A stretch of 64,000 nt of DNA from Blastococcus sp. TF02-8 (GTDB taxonomy: Bacteria; Actinomycetota; Actinomycetes; Mycobacteriales; Geodermatophilaceae): assembly GCF_003319175.1 (NCBI RefSeq), contig NZ_QOHK01000001.1:124001-188000 (forward strand). The letters run 5' to 3'. Every line of letters starts with the position of its first letter. Position 1 is the first letter of the stretch. The notes beneath the pieces were generated by a model, which did no database searches, had not been told where the DNA came from, and saw nothing but the letters and a program-made list of their open reading frames with translations. The position numbers and the translations under genes were made by a program. Below, piece after piece: positions 40,022 to 48,611 of this stretch.

Positions 40022-40225
40022 TCAGGCGACCTGGTAGCCGGCCTCTTCGACGGCGGCACGCACGGCCGCGTCGTCGATGTCGCCCTCACCGGTGACCGTG
40101 AGGCCGCCGCTGGCAAGGTCCACGTCCACATGGGAGACACCGGGCACCTGGGTGACCTCCTCGGTGACGGAGTTGACGCAGTGGCCGCAGGTCATGCCGA
40201 CGACGGTGTAGGTGGCGGTGCTCAT
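40022..40225 (-). CDS. copZ: copper chaperone CopZ-like HMA protein
   Basis: 67-residue single heavy-metal-associated domain. It begins MSTATYTVVGMTCGHCVNSVTEEV, with the CxxC Cu(I) pair, and has the normal beta-alpha-beta-beta-alpha-beta pattern ending AGYQVA. Expected to hand copper to CopA. Placed between csoR and the small membrane protein on the same strand. Confidence 0.92.
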   Translation of the reverse strand: MSTATYTVVGMTCGHCVNSVTEEVTQVPGVSHVDVDLASGGLTVTGEGDIDDAAVRAAVEEAGYQVA

Positions 40226-40323
40226 CAGGTTGTCCTCTCGGATCTTCGGTTGGGAATTCCGGTGTTCGGATCTACCGGGGGTCGGGCCCCGGTGGCTCGC
40301 TGCTCCTGACGCGACTCGGTCGA

Positions 40324-40629
40324 TCAGGAGCGGACCAGGCGGGCGATCGCTTCGGACGCCTCGCGCACCTTGTCGTCTGCTTCGCGACCGCCGGCGGCGG
40401 CCGCCTGGACGACACAGTGGCTCATGTGTTCTTCGAGCAGCCCCAGGGCCACCGACTGCAGCGCCTTGGTGCTGGCAGACACCTGCGTGAGGATGTCGAT
40501 GCAGTACTTCTCGTCCTCGACCATCCGCTGCAGGCCGCGGATCTGGCCCTCGATGCGGCGCAGGCGCTTGAGGTAGTCGTCCTTGCGGTGGATGTAGCCG
40601 TGGCCGCCGTTGTGTTCCGCGCTGTCCAT
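40324..40629 (-). CDS. csoR: copper-sensing repressor CsoR
   Basis: 101-residue all-helical metal-sensitive regulator. The Cu(I) ligand set is visible: Cys in DEKYCIDIL, His in LLEEHMSHCV and Cys in the same segment, matching the Cys-His-Cys of mycobacterial CsoR. The arginine-rich RRIEGQIRGLQRM helix contacts DNA. ATG at 40629 follows GGGAGG. It releases DNA on Cu(I) binding, and its own upstream dyad (40667-40683) implies autoregulation of the csoR-copZ-copA operon. Confidence 0.93.
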   Translation of the reverse strand: MDSAEHNGGHGYIHRKDDYLKRLRRIEGQIRGLQRMVEDEKYCIDILTQVSASTKALQSVALGLLEEHMSHCVVQAAAAGGREADDKVREASEAIARLVRS

Positions 40630-40666
40630 GTCGACCCTCCCGCGTTCGCTCGATCTCCTTAGCACC

Positions 40667-40683
40667 ATACCCCCGTGTGGTAT
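40667..40683 (-). promoter_or_regulatory. CsoR operator upstream of csoR
   Basis: ATACC CCCGTGT GGTAT, inverted arms around a GC-rich centre, as in CsoR boxes. It lies 38 bp before the csoR start. Confidence 0.7.
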
Positions 40684-40798
40684 TTCGTCAAGCCGCGCGG
40701 AACCTGTTCGAAGTTATCCGTACGGATGCGCGGGTAACGGGCTCACAGCTGACGTCCCGGGCGCAGGCGGCGCCGCGTCAGCGCCGAGAGGAGCAGTC

Positions 40799-41206
40799 GT
40801 GACCGTTGCCGGGCAGATGCTGCAGACCTACCCCAAGGACCTCGGAGGAGTCGACCGCCAGAAGCTCCAGGACTGCATCGAGGCCTGCCTCGAGTGCTCT
40901 CAGGCATGCACCGCTTGCGCGGACGCCTGTTTGAGCGAGGACATGGTGGCCGAGCTGACCAAGTGCATCCGCACCAACCTGGACTGCGCCGACGTCTGCG
41001 ACGCCACGGGACGGGTGCTTTCCCGACACACCGGCTACGACGCCAATCTCACGCGGGCGGTGCTCGAGGCCTGCGCCGCCGCCTGCAAGGCCTGCGGTGA
41101 CGAGTGCGAGCGGCACGCCGAGATGCACGAGCACTGCCGGGTCTGCGCGGAGTCGTGCCGCCGCTGCGAGGCGGCCTGCCGGGAGCTCATCGGCTCCCTC
41201 GGCTGA
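40799..41206 (+). CDS. four-helix-bundle cysteine-rich copper-binding protein
   Basis: 135 residues with about 18 cysteines, nearly all inside helices and arranged to face the bundle core: DCIEACLECSQACTACADAC, KCIRTNLDCADVCDA, ACAAACKACGDECERH, CRVCAESCRRCEAACR. This matches the Csp copper-storage family (DUF326), which binds many Cu(I) ions. No signal peptide, so it is cytosolic. The start is a GTG at 40799 after GAGAGGAG. It diverges from csoR; the two share the 40630-40798 promoter region. Confidence 0.9.
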   Translation: MTVAGQMLQTYPKDLGGVDRQKLQDCIEACLECSQACTACADACLSEDMVAELTKCIRTNLDCADVCDATGRVLSRHTGYDANLTRAVLEACAAACKACGDECERHAEMHEHCRVCAESCRRCEAACRELIGSLG

Positions 41207-41258
41207 ACCTGGCGCCCGACGCTGCTCGCAGCCCGGCGCCGGCAGGCCCGCGACTCGG

Positions 41259-41891
41259 TCAGGCCCCGGTCGCCAGCAACAGGCGGCTGGCGGGAGAGTC
41301 AGTCCGGCCGAGTACTGCCTGATGCCGGACGGCCAGTCCGGCCGCCTCGAGCAGGGCGATGACCTCCCGGTCGGATTCGTACAGCCGGTGCCCCTCTCTC
41401 GGGAAGTCCTGTTGGGCGACCGGCGGCATGTGCTGTCGCAGCTGATAGCCGAGGGCCAGATGGCCTCCGGAACGCAACAGGGATGCGATCGCCATCAGCT
41501 CTGCCACCGGGTGGCTCCAGAAGTACAGAACGTGGACGGCCAGGATCAAGTCGATCGGGGCAAACGGCGCGAGGACCGTGACGTCACCCTGCATGAGCCG
41601 TAGTCGACCTGCGTGGACTGCCATGCGGTTGCGCGCAGCAGCCTGACCAACCAGCGCCGCGGACGGGTCCGCTCCCAAGACCTCGGCGTCGGGAAACGTC
41701 GCCAGCAGCGCGGCCAGTCCGACGCCAGGGCCGAAGCCGAGTTCCGCGAGCACCCGCGGCGAACCGACGCGATGTGCGACCTGCGCGACGAGCAGCCGGT
41801 TCAAGGCAGCGTTCCTGCGGGCCATGACGAGGCCGGGAAGGCGCCCGAGCGACCCGGTCGGAGAGCCGAATTGGCGCCCCACCACACCCAT
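41259..41891 (-). CDS. class I SAM-dependent methyltransferase
   Basis: 210 residues. SAM motif VLAELGFGPGVGLAAL, acidic GADPSAALV, motif IV DLILAVHVLYFW and LRSGGHLALGY. It resembles small-molecule methyltransferases rather than nucleic-acid ones. Substrate unknown. Start ATG at 41891. Divergent from an NlpC/P60 gene; dyad site 2 lies between them. Confidence 0.78.
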   Translation of the reverse strand: MGVVGRQFGSPTGSLGRLPGLVMARRNAALNRLLVAQVAHRVGSPRVLAELGFGPGVGLAALLATFPDAEVLGADPSAALVGQAAARNRMAVHAGRLRLMQGDVTVLAPFAPIDLILAVHVLYFWSHPVAELMAIASLLRSGGHLALGYQLRQHMPPVAQQDFPREGHRLYESDREVIALLEAAGLAVRHQAVLGRTDSPASRLLLATGA

Positions 41892-41998
41892 GAGGTCTTC
41901 CTTTCACCGCACTGCGGCACGGTCGAAGACGGCCGCGACGCGGGCCGACATCGCCACAGGTGAGGCCCGCGCGCCTTTCCCGGTTGACGCACCATAGC

Positions 41999-42015
41999 TA
42001 CTAGCGTGCTTAGTC
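41999..42015. promoter_or_regulatory. dyad site 2 (TACTA-N7-TAGTC)
   Basis: TACTA gcgtgct TAGTC in the divergent region between the methyltransferase (-) and NlpC/P60 (+) genes, ending 86 bp before the latter's start. Left flank GC matches site 6 closely. Confidence 0.65.
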
Positions 42016-42101
42016 GTGCGACTGAGCCAGGTGAACCAGCGTCACCAAGACGCGGGCGAATACCAGCACCCGACGCCCCACGCGACTCGGAGGACGGTCC
42101 G

Positions 42102-42695
42102 ATGGAGGGGATGACCCAGGTCCTCTCGCGGATCGCGGAGATTCGCGCGCAGTTCCCTGCAACAGTTCAGCCGACCGCTACCAGGTCCGCTTCCGCCTGG
42201 TCGTCCGCAGCCGCGGACGCGGGCCTGACGACCACCGACGGGCAAGCGAACGGAGCGTCGGCACCATCCCTGGCGACGGACCCCCTCAGCGGGCTGGGTG
42301 CCGCTACCGACGGCTCCCCGGCAGGCCGGGCAGCGGCCGCAAAGGCCGCTGAGTACCTCGGCGTGCCCTATCTGTGGGGTGGGACGGACCCGACGAAGGG
42401 GCTCGATTGCTCGGGCTTCACCCAGCTGGTCTACAAGAGCCAGGGCATTGACCTCCCCCGCGTGTCCGCCCAGCAGGCAACCGCGGGCCGAGCTGTCGCG
42501 TCGCTGAACGAAGCGCGCCCGGGCGACCTCCTGTTCTTCGACTACTCCCCCACTCGACCGGGGATCGATCACGTCGGCATATACGTCGGCAACGGGAAGA
42601 TGATCGCCGCGCCACAGCCCGGCGACGTCGTCAAGGTGCAGTCCGCCGGCCAACCGACAGTCATCCGGCGCGTCGTTCCGGAAGGATCCGGCTAA
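42102..42695 (+). CDS. NlpC/P60 cysteine peptidase
   Basis: 197 residues. N-terminal amphipathic helix MEGMTQVLSRIAEIRAQF, then a low-complexity linker, then an NlpC/P60 domain from about residue 82: YLGVPYLWGGTDPTKGLDCSGF with the catalytic Cys, and IDHVGIYVGNGKMI with the catalytic His. It would cut peptidoglycan stem peptides. No signal peptide is visible, so export route is uncertain. ATG at 42102 follows GGAGGA; a longer frame upstream overlaps dyad site 2. Confidence 0.87.
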   Translation: MEGMTQVLSRIAEIRAQFPATVQPTATRSASAWSSAAADAGLTTTDGQANGASAPSLATDPLSGLGAATDGSPAGRAAAAKAAEYLGVPYLWGGTDPTKGLDCSGFTQLVYKSQGIDLPRVSAQQATAGRAVASLNEARPGDLLFFDYSPTRPGIDHVGIYVGNGKMIAAPQPGDVVKVQSAGQPTVIRRVVPEGSG

Positions 42696-42725
42696 CGATC
42701 AGCGACACCGCGGACTTGACGGTCA

Positions 42726-42740
42726 TACCCCCCAGGGGTA
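42726..42740 (+). promoter_or_regulatory. second CsoR-like operator
   Basis: TACCCC CCA GGGGTA, a tight GC-rich dyad of the CsoR-box kind, 30 bp before the membrane protein gene at 42771. Confidence 0.65.
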
Positions 42741-42770
42741 CAACGATGCAATCTCGAAGAGGAGGTTGTC

Positions 42771-43796
42771 ATGGCCGTCCACACCACGGGCAAGGAGATG
42801 GAACGGTATTACTCCGGTCGGCAGCAGGCCATCACGGTCGCCGCCGGTACGTGGGTGGTGCTCGGCGTCTTCGTCGACGGATGGGCGCACCTCAATCGCC
42901 CGGGACTTGAAACCTTCTTCACGCCCTGGCACGCGATCCTCTACAGCGGCGCCGCGGCACTCTTCGGTTGGCTGATTCTTCGGACGCGCGAGGCCCGTTC
43001 ACCGGATCGGCCGTGGGTAATCGCCGCCGCGGCCGCCTTCGCGGTGGGAGGCGCCGGGGATCTGCTGTGGCACGAGTTCTTCGGGGTGGAGACCGGAGTC
43101 GATGCGCTGGTCAGCCCGACGCACCTCCTGCTGATGATGGGTGGCTTGATCGGATTGACCGCGCCACTCCGTGAAAGCCGCGATCAGCGGCTGGAGGGCT
43201 TCAAGGCAGCGCTGCCTGTCCTTGCTTCACTGGCCCTGGCGGCGGCACTCAGCGCCTTCTTCCTCCTGTACGCATCGCCGTACACGAGCGACGCACCGTC
43301 CATGGCGCTGACCAAGATCCCCGAGGGCGCACCGGGGCACGAGGCGGCTGAGCTTCCAGCGGTGGCCGGCCTCGCCGGATACCTCATCACCACTGCCGTC
43401 GTCGTGATCCCGCTGCTTATCCTCCGAATCCGCGGGCTGCTGCCTTTCGGTGGTGTCACTGTGCTCGTGACCGTCGTGGCGACGCTGTCGTCGGCGGTGA
43501 ACCAGTTCGAGCAGCCGCTGGCACCGGTAGCCGCGCTCGTCGCCGGCCTGATCGCGGACCTCGTCGTGGTGGCTGGTCGGAGCCTTGCGCAACCTGTCCA
43601 GCTGACCCTTCTGGGCGCGGTCGTCCCGTTGCTTCTGTGGGTGGCACAGCTGGCTTCACTCGGCCTGACGACGGGAGTGGAGTGGCCTCCGGAGCTGGTC
43701 GTCGGCGTGGTTGTTCTCTCGACGGTCTTTGGCTCGCTCCTCGCGCTTCTCGCGGCCATGAGCCCACGGACGACGGGCCGGGTTACGCCGGCCTGA
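42771..43796 (+). CDS. polytopic membrane protein, probable copper-responsive
   Basis: 341 residues with about nine transmembrane helices. The first pair carries GWAHLNRPGLETFFTPWHAILYSG, with two His and a Trp at the membrane surface; another helix has LLWHEFFG and SPTHLLLM. These conserved-looking His residues could bind metal or heme. No family recognised. ATG at 42771 follows AGGAGG. The CsoR-like box just upstream suggests copper induction. Confidence 0.75.
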   Translation: MAVHTTGKEMERYYSGRQQAITVAAGTWVVLGVFVDGWAHLNRPGLETFFTPWHAILYSGAAALFGWLILRTREARSPDRPWVIAAAAAFAVGGAGDLLWHEFFGVETGVDALVSPTHLLLMMGGLIGLTAPLRESRDQRLEGFKAALPVLASLALAAALSAFFLLYASPYTSDAPSMALTKIPEGAPGHEAAELPAVAGLAGYLITTAVVVIPLLILRIRGLLPFGGVTVLVTVVATLSSAVNQFEQPLAPVAALVAGLIADLVVVAGRSLAQPVQLTLLGAVVPLLLWVAQLASLGLTTGVEWPPELVVGVVVLSTVFGSLLALLAAMSPRTTGRVTPA

Positions 43797-43844
43797 CTGG
43801 GTCACCCGGACAACCACCGTCATGCGGGGCGGCGCTGCGACGGC

Positions 43845-44717
43845 TCAGTGTTCGAGCACGACGTCGAAGGTCCGTCCGCCGTCTCGGGACTCGAGGAGGG
43901 CCGCCGTGGTCACCACCAGGACCTGCCCACCCTCATCCGTCGCCGTGACGCTCACCGCCTGCGGGGCAGAGTCCAGAGCCATGCCCTGCTCCCAGGTGGC
44001 GCCGCTATCGGCGCTCCGCCACACCTGACCGGCCGGGTCGACCCCGACGACATCGCTGCCGCGGTCCGTCCAGTCGACCACCTGCAGGAGTGGGGCACCC
44101 TCCACCGGGGACCACGACGTTCCTGCGTCGGTCGAGCGGAGAAGGCCCTGAGGTGTCGTGGCCAGCACTTGACTGCCGTCCGGAGACGCGGCCAGGGTGG
44201 CTGGTGGGGCCGGGATCTCGAGGGGCTCCCAGGTCTGCCCGTCGGTACTGCGCATCAATCCGCCGTCGTAGGCGAGCACGCCGGATTCGCTCGTGGTCAG
44301 CGCGTGGAAATCCGATGTCCCCTGGCGGGACAGGGCTTCCCACGTCTGACCACCGTCGGTGCTCTCGATGAGTCCGACCGGCTGCGGCAGGTCCACCTCG
44401 GCCCCTGGATGTCCCGAGGCGAGGAAGTGCCCCGGCCCTGCGACGGCAAAGCCCATCAGGTCGATCACGGGGCCGACGCGGGTGGACGCGCCGTCCGACC
44501 CGATGCGGAAGAGCCCGTCGTGCGTGGCCAGCAGACGCGCACCGTCCTGGGGATCCACTGCGACACCGTGTATGTGGGCCGCCGGAAGAGAACCGGACGG
44601 CACGGTCGCCGACGGGGCGGCCACCTCCGCTTGCGAGCCGCAGCCGGCCAGCAAGAGGGCAAGTACGGCAGCCGAACTGACGCCTCGGACCGACATTCCG
44701 GTCACTGGTCGAGTCAT
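43845..44717 (-). CDS. F510_1955-like BNR-repeat lipoprotein
   Basis: 290 residues. Lipoprotein signal: VSSAAVLALLLAGCGSQ. The mature protein has sialidase/BNR-like repeats with Asp-box units STDGGQTWE, STDGQTWE, STDAGTSWS, SADSGATWE and SRDGGRTFD, forming a beta-propeller. It starts AAHIHGVAVDPQDGARLLATHDGLF, typical of this so-called glycosylhydrolase group that travels with copper and DUF305 genes. Enzyme activity not shown. Start overlaps the ccdA stop (ATGA); MSVRG six residues in is an alternative. Confidence 0.8.
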   Translation of the reverse strand: MTRPVTGMSVRGVSSAAVLALLLAGCGSQAEVAAPSATVPSGSLPAAHIHGVAVDPQDGARLLATHDGLFRIGSDGASTRVGPVIDLMGFAVAGPGHFLASGHPGAEVDLPQPVGLIESTDGGQTWEALSRQGTSDFHALTTSESGVLAYDGGLMRSTDGQTWEPLEIPAPPATLAASPDGSQVLATTPQGLLRSTDAGTSWSPVEGAPLLQVVDWTDRGSDVVGVDPAGQVWRSADSGATWEQGMALDSAPQAVSVTATDEGGQVLVVTTAALLESRDGGRTFDVVLEH

Positions 44718-45583
44718 AGGTAGAAGCTTCCGAATCCTGTCGCAGCGAGCCAGGCGCGCAGCCAGATCATGAGGCTGTCCCAGAGGCCGGTGAGCAGTAG
44801 CAGGCCGAGGATGACGAGCAGAGCACCCCCGACGCGCATGACGGTTCGCGCGTGGCGCCGGGCCCACGCGGACATCCCGATCGCCCGGCGAGCGCCGAGC
44901 GCCATGGCGACGAACGGGATGCCGAGTCCCAGGCAGTAGGCCAGGCCGAGGGCCGCCCCGCGCGCGGCCGACGCCTCGGTGTAGGCGAGCGTGTTGACGG
45001 CGGCCAGCGTGGGCCCCAGGCAGGGGGTCCAGCCCAGCCCGAAGACGACCCCGAGGACGGGTGCGCCGGCGAGGCCTCCTGCGGGGCGGTGGTGCAGCCG
45101 CTTCTCGCGCTGGAGCCAGGGCAGCCATCCGAGGAACGCCAGTCCCATGACGACGGTGACTACGCCTGCCACGCGGGTGAGAACCGGGGACCACTCCAGC
45201 AGGAGTCGTCCCAGCCCTCCGAACAGGGCGCCGAACGAGACGAACACCGCACTGAAGCCCGCGACGAAGAGCAGAGCTCCGAGCAGCAAGCGGGTTCTGC
45301 CGGCAACCTTCGCCGGCGACCGTTCGACATTGGAGTTCGGAACGGCCGCAGAGGCAGCCTCCCCGGCGGCCGCTGACGCGCCGACCGGCTGCCGCGGCCG
45401 TGGGTTGTCCGTTTCGGCCTCGGATCCCGCCAGCCCCGCGATGTAACTGACGTAGCCCGGCACGAGTGGAAGGCAGCACGGCGACGCGAAGCTGATCAGC
45501 CCCACCAGGGCCGCGACGGCCATGGCGACCAGGAGCGAGCCGTCGGTGATGATCCCGGCGAAGGTCTCCGCAAGACCGCTCAC
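44714..45583 (-). CDS. ccdA: cytochrome c biogenesis protein CcdA
   Basis: 289 residues, six transmembrane helices in two halves. Redox cysteines are in SFASPCCLPLVPGYV and in WTPCLGPTLAAV. It carries electrons from cytosolic thioredoxin across the membrane to extracytoplasmic thiol proteins. A variable loop of about 45 residues separates helices 1 and 2. The start is a GTG at 45583 overlapping the tlpA stop. Partner of System II cytochrome c assembly together with resB and ccsB further along. Confidence 0.92.
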   Translation of the reverse strand: MSGLAETFAGIITDGSLLVAMAVAALVGLISFASPCCLPLVPGYVSYIAGLAGSEAETDNPRPRQPVGASAAAGEAASAAVPNSNVERSPAKVAGRTRLLLGALLFVAGFSAVFVSFGALFGGLGRLLLEWSPVLTRVAGVVTVVMGLAFLGWLPWLQREKRLHHRPAGGLAGAPVLGVVFGLGWTPCLGPTLAAVNTLAYTEASAARGAALGLAYCLGLGIPFVAMALGARRAIGMSAWARRHARTVMRVGGALLVILGLLLLTGLWDSLMIWLRAWLAATGFGSFYL

Positions 45584-46200
45584 GACCCACCCTCCTCGAG
45601 CAGCGTGGTCAAGGAGGTGCGCAGATCATCACGCGCGACCGCGCCGGTGTAGACAGCCGCGACCCGGCCGTCGCGATCGAGGAGGATCGTGGACGGAACG
45701 GCGTTGGCCGGGAAGCCCCGGAACGCGAGAGCGACTTCCCCGCGAGGATCGAACAGGGACGGGTACTCGACGCCGACCTGCTCGAAGAACGCGGACCCGA
45801 GCTGGCGCTCGTCCTTGACGTCGACGCCCAGGAACTGAACCCCCTGGTCCCGCAGCTCGGCGTAGACCGATTGGAAGTCGGGAGTCTCGACCCGGCAGGG
45901 AGCGCACCACGCGCCCCAGAAGTTGATGACCGCGATGTCGCCAGCGAGCTCGGCGGAATGGAATGGGCTGCCGTCGAGCAGCTCACCGGAGAAGTCCGGG
46001 GCGTCCGCCCGGTTCGACGACGGGATGAGCTCGCCGGGCCGGTTCGCCTCGTCGAACTCGTACTGACCGCCGGAGGTCGCACGGTCGCCATCGCTCGACG
46101 AGCACCCGGCGAGAAGCGCCGTGAGCAGCGAGACCGCCAGCATGACCGTGAGCCGCGACGATCCGGAACGACGAGCAGCGCACGGCACGTGAGCGTGCAT
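45580..46200 (-). CDS. TlpA/ResA-like thioredoxin lipoprotein
   Basis: 206 residues. Signal and lipobox VSLLTALLAGCSSS, then a thioredoxin fold with active site FWGAWCAPCRVE (WCxPC) and cis-Pro NAVPSTILLD. Takes electrons from CcdA to keep apocytochrome c CxxCH cysteines reduced. ATG at 46200. First gene of tlpA-ccdA-propeller operon. A second TlpA-like gene lies at 49362. Confidence 0.9.
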   Translation of the reverse strand: MHAHVPCAARRSGSSRLTVMLAVSLLTALLAGCSSSDGDRATSGGQYEFDEANRPGELIPSSNRADAPDFSGELLDGSPFHSAELAGDIAVINFWGAWCAPCRVETPDFQSVYAELRDQGVQFLGVDVKDERQLGSAFFEQVGVEYPSLFDPRGEVALAFRGFPANAVPSTILLDRDGRVAAVYTGAVARDDLRTSLTTLLEEGGS

Positions 46201-46313
46201 GGGTTGCCTTTCGTCCTGCGTGAGAACAACAAGGAGCCTTCCAACCGCCGGCGAGAAAATCCGGACGGAAGGGGGGTGGCGCTGCCGACCAAGCGACAGC
46301 GCCACCCCACGAA

Positions 46314-46961
46314 TCAGCCGCCCAGCTCGCTCAGCAGCGTCTCCATCTCCTGGATCTCCGCCGTCTGCGACTCGGCGATCTCCTGAGCCATGGCCACCGC
46401 ATCTGGGTAGGCCCCGTCCGCGACCTCGGTCTCGGCCATCTCGACCGCGCCGCGGTGGTGCTCGATCATCATCTCGAGGAACATGCGGTCGAACTCCGCT
46501 CCGGAAGCGGCCTCCAAGGCGGCCATGTCCTCCTCGGACATGCCCCCCATGTCCATTCCGCCGCCCATGTCGCCGTGGTCCATTCCGCCCATGGAGCTGT
46601 CGGACTCCTCGGGAACCGGCTCTCCCCACTCCTCCAGCCAGCTGGTCATGGTTTCGATCTCCGGCTCCTGGGCGGCCTCGATGCGGCCTGCCAGATCGAT
46701 CACGCGCGGGTCCTCGGCGCGCCCGTCGGCGAGCTGGGCCATCGCGAGGGCGCCGCGGTGGTGAGGGATCATGCCCTGCACGAACGTCACGTCGGCATTG
46801 TTGAAGGCCTCGTTGGGTTCCGCCGAGTCGGTCGCCGAGGCACTGGATGCGCTGCTCGCGGTGTCGGAGCTGTCGCTTCCGCCGGAGCAGCCGGTAAGCA
46901 CCAGGGCGCCGGCGACCAAGCCGACGGTCAGGCGGCCGAGACGAGTGGTGGTGCGAGTCAT
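46314..46961 (-). CDS. DUF305 lipoprotein
   Basis: 215 residues. Lipobox VLTGCSGG, Ser/Ala-rich linker, then two DUF305 helical units with FVQGMIPHHRGALAMAQLA and FLEMMIEHHRGAVEMAE, each with a metal-capable HH pair, separated by a Met/His/Asp stretch (MGGMDHGDMGGGMDMGGM). DUF305 proteins are typical of copper loci and are probably periplasmic-side copper binders. ATG at 46961 follows AGGAG. Confidence 0.9.
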   Translation of the reverse strand: MTRTTTRLGRLTVGLVAGALVLTGCSGGSDSSDTASSASSASATDSAEPNEAFNNADVTFVQGMIPHHRGALAMAQLADGRAEDPRVIDLAGRIEAAQEPEIETMTSWLEEWGEPVPEESDSSMGGMDHGDMGGGMDMGGMSEEDMAALEAASGAEFDRMFLEMMIEHHRGAVEMAETEVADGAYPDAVAMAQEIAESQTAEIQEMETLLSELGG

Positions 46962-47043
46962 CGAAAAATCTCCTGTCAATGCGAATTGGGGCGTGCCGAT
47001 ACGACGTCGGGCCCGTGCGGGCCTCGATTGCTGGTCGTTCGGC

Positions 47044-47496
47044 TTACGTCCGCATCACGCAGAGCGCGAAGAGATCAGGGGGTCTGGGAAGGCGATACCG
47101 AGTCAGACCCCACCCCACCACCGGCCATATTGCGGCTGCCTCGCGTTCTCGCACTCGGCGCCGGACGAGCACCGCCGCTCCGATCAGCAGCATGCCGGCG
47201 AGGAGGACCGCGAGGCACGCAGCCCAGAGGTGAGACGTCCCTTCATGGGGCAGGTCCGAGGGGCGCCCCGCGGCGAAGGGCTCCAGGGCGACCGCCGAGG
47301 CCACGGCAACCCCCGAGAGCAGGCCGACGGATTCGTCCAGCGAGATGGCTGTCACCCCATGCAACATCGGCGCGGAGCTATCGCTCTCACCGGCATGGGC
47401 CGTACCCGTGGACGGGATCCCGTGCATGGACAGGACGCCTGCGATGAGTAGCAGCGCGCACAGTCCCCGCGTCCCAATCCCCCTCACGTGAATCAC
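47044..47496 (-). CDS. DUF6153-like membrane protein
   Basis: 150 residues: N-terminal hydrophobic helix (GLCALLLIAGVLSMHGI), a loop with MLHG, a second helix (LWAACLAVLLAGMLLIGAAVLV), basic stop and the closing PPDLFALCVMRT. The MHG, CLAVL and terminal LCVxRT pattern fits the DUF6153 family. Either GTG at 47496 or at 47487 may start translation; dyad site 3 lies directly in front, so the mRNA may be leaderless. Neighbours DUF305 and copper genes. Confidence 0.68.
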   Translation of the reverse strand: MIHVRGIGTRGLCALLLIAGVLSMHGIPSTGTAHAGESDSSAPMLHGVTAISLDESVGLLSGVAVASAVALEPFAAGRPSDLPHEGTSHLWAACLAVLLAGMLLIGAAVLVRRRVREREAAAIWPVVGWGLTRYRLPRPPDLFALCVMRT

Positions 47497-47498
47497 GG

Positions 47499-47515
47499 TA
47501 CTACCCCCTGTAGTA
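47499..47515 (-). promoter_or_regulatory. dyad site 3 (TACTA-N7-TAGTA)
   Basis: Perfect arms within GTACTAC CCCCT GTAGTAC (47498-47516). It ends 2-11 bp before the possible starts of the DUF6153-like gene. Confidence 0.75.
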
Positions 47516-47533
47516 CGCGGTCCCGACCCCTTC

Positions 47534-48586
47534 CTAGACGACCCGTCGCGCTCCGACATAGCCCGCCATGTCGACGCTGCCCACCTTGACGGGCTCGCCG
47601 AACGTGGACGCGTGCACCATCTTTCCGCCGCCGATGTAGATCCCGATGTGGCTCACGGGGTTGTAGAAGTAGACGAGATCGCCCGGCTGCAGGTCCGCTC
47701 GTGCCACTGGCTTGCCCATCGACGACTGGATCTTGCTGGAATGCGGCAGGTTGATGCCGGCGGCGGCGAACGCGTACTGCGTCAGACCGGAGCAGTCGAA
47801 AGAATCGGGACCCGCAGCCGCCCAGACATAGGGATCACCGAGCTGTGCCATGGCGGTGTCCACCGCGATCTGAGCCGCCTCGCTGTTGGCGACCACTGCG
47901 GCCGGTGCAGGAGCCTGGAGCGACGGCCCGCCGTGCGCTGCGTCCGCCGCCTGTTGCTCCTGGGCGCTGAGCGTCTCGTACTGCGCCCTGAAGCCGGCGA
48001 TCTCGGCCTCGAGTTCACCCTGCTGTGATGCGACGGCGTTCACCTGCTGTTGCGCGTCCGCGGCGGCACGGTCGGCGGCCTCGCGTGCGTCGCTGGCTGC
48101 GGCCCGCGCGGCCGTCACGCGCTCGAGCAGGTCGTTGTGGTGGTCGGCCACGCTCTCCAGGATCGTCACGCGGTCCAGGAACTCCTCCGGGGAGCTGCTG
48201 GTCATGAAGGCCTGGAGAGAGGACATCCCGTCGCCGGTGTAGGCGGTCTGGGCGATACCCGCGAGCTGCTCGCTGAGAGACGTCAGCTGCGCGTCGGCGG
48301 CAGCAACCTCGGCTTCGGCAGCGACGACAGCGGCCTGTTGGGTGGACAAGATCTCCCGGGCCTCGTTGTAGGACTCGGTGAGGACCTCGAGCTGGTGTCC
48401 TCGCTCGGCGACGAGCGAGGCCGCCTCGTCCGTGGTCGTCGGGTCACCCGGCGCGGCAGCGGCGGTACTCGGCAGAACGGCGAGGCTCAGCATGCCGGCG
48501 AGGCCGAGCAGCACGAGGCGTTCGGGTCGTCGAGACGGCCGGAAGAGCGGCTGGTGGACGGATGTCTTCGGGTGCACAGTCGCCAC
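47534..48586 (-). CDS. RipA-like NlpC/P60 peptidoglycan endopeptidase
   Basis: 350 residues. Signal peptide (LVLLGLAGMLSLAVLPSTAAAA), a long coiled-coil region (about 50-225, Ala/Glu/Gln-rich), then the NlpC/P60 domain: YVWAAAGPDSFDCSGLTQYAF (catalytic Cys), PVSHIGIYIGGGKMVHAS (His). Exported wall hydrolase of the RipA/coiled-coil type, likely cutting stem peptides during division. The start is a GTG at 48586. A c-di-AMP riboswitch lies in its leader. Confidence 0.9.
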   Translation of the reverse strand: MATVHPKTSVHQPLFRPSRRPERLVLLGLAGMLSLAVLPSTAAAAPGDPTTTDEAASLVAERGHQLEVLTESYNEAREILSTQQAAVVAAEAEVAAADAQLTSLSEQLAGIAQTAYTGDGMSSLQAFMTSSSPEEFLDRVTILESVADHHNDLLERVTAARAAASDAREAADRAAADAQQQVNAVASQQGELEAEIAGFRAQYETLSAQEQQAADAAHGGPSLQAPAPAAVVANSEAAQIAVDTAMAQLGDPYVWAAAGPDSFDCSGLTQYAFAAAGINLPHSSKIQSSMGKPVARADLQPGDLVYFYNPVSHIGIYIGGGKMVHASTFGEPVKVGSVDMAGYVGARRVV

Positions 48587-48611
48587 GGAGGCGGCTCTCC
48601 TGTCTTCCTGA

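Noticed and set aside
42006..42101. Longer N terminus for the NlpC/P60 protein
   Set aside because: It would start inside dyad site 2, lacks a ribosome-binding site and adds a Pro/Arg-rich lead; GGAGGA supports 42102.
47498..47516. CsoR box reading of GTACTACCCCCTGTAGTAC
   Set aside because: Central C-run resembles a CsoR box, but the perfect arms and spacing fit the TACTA-N7-TAGTA dyad.
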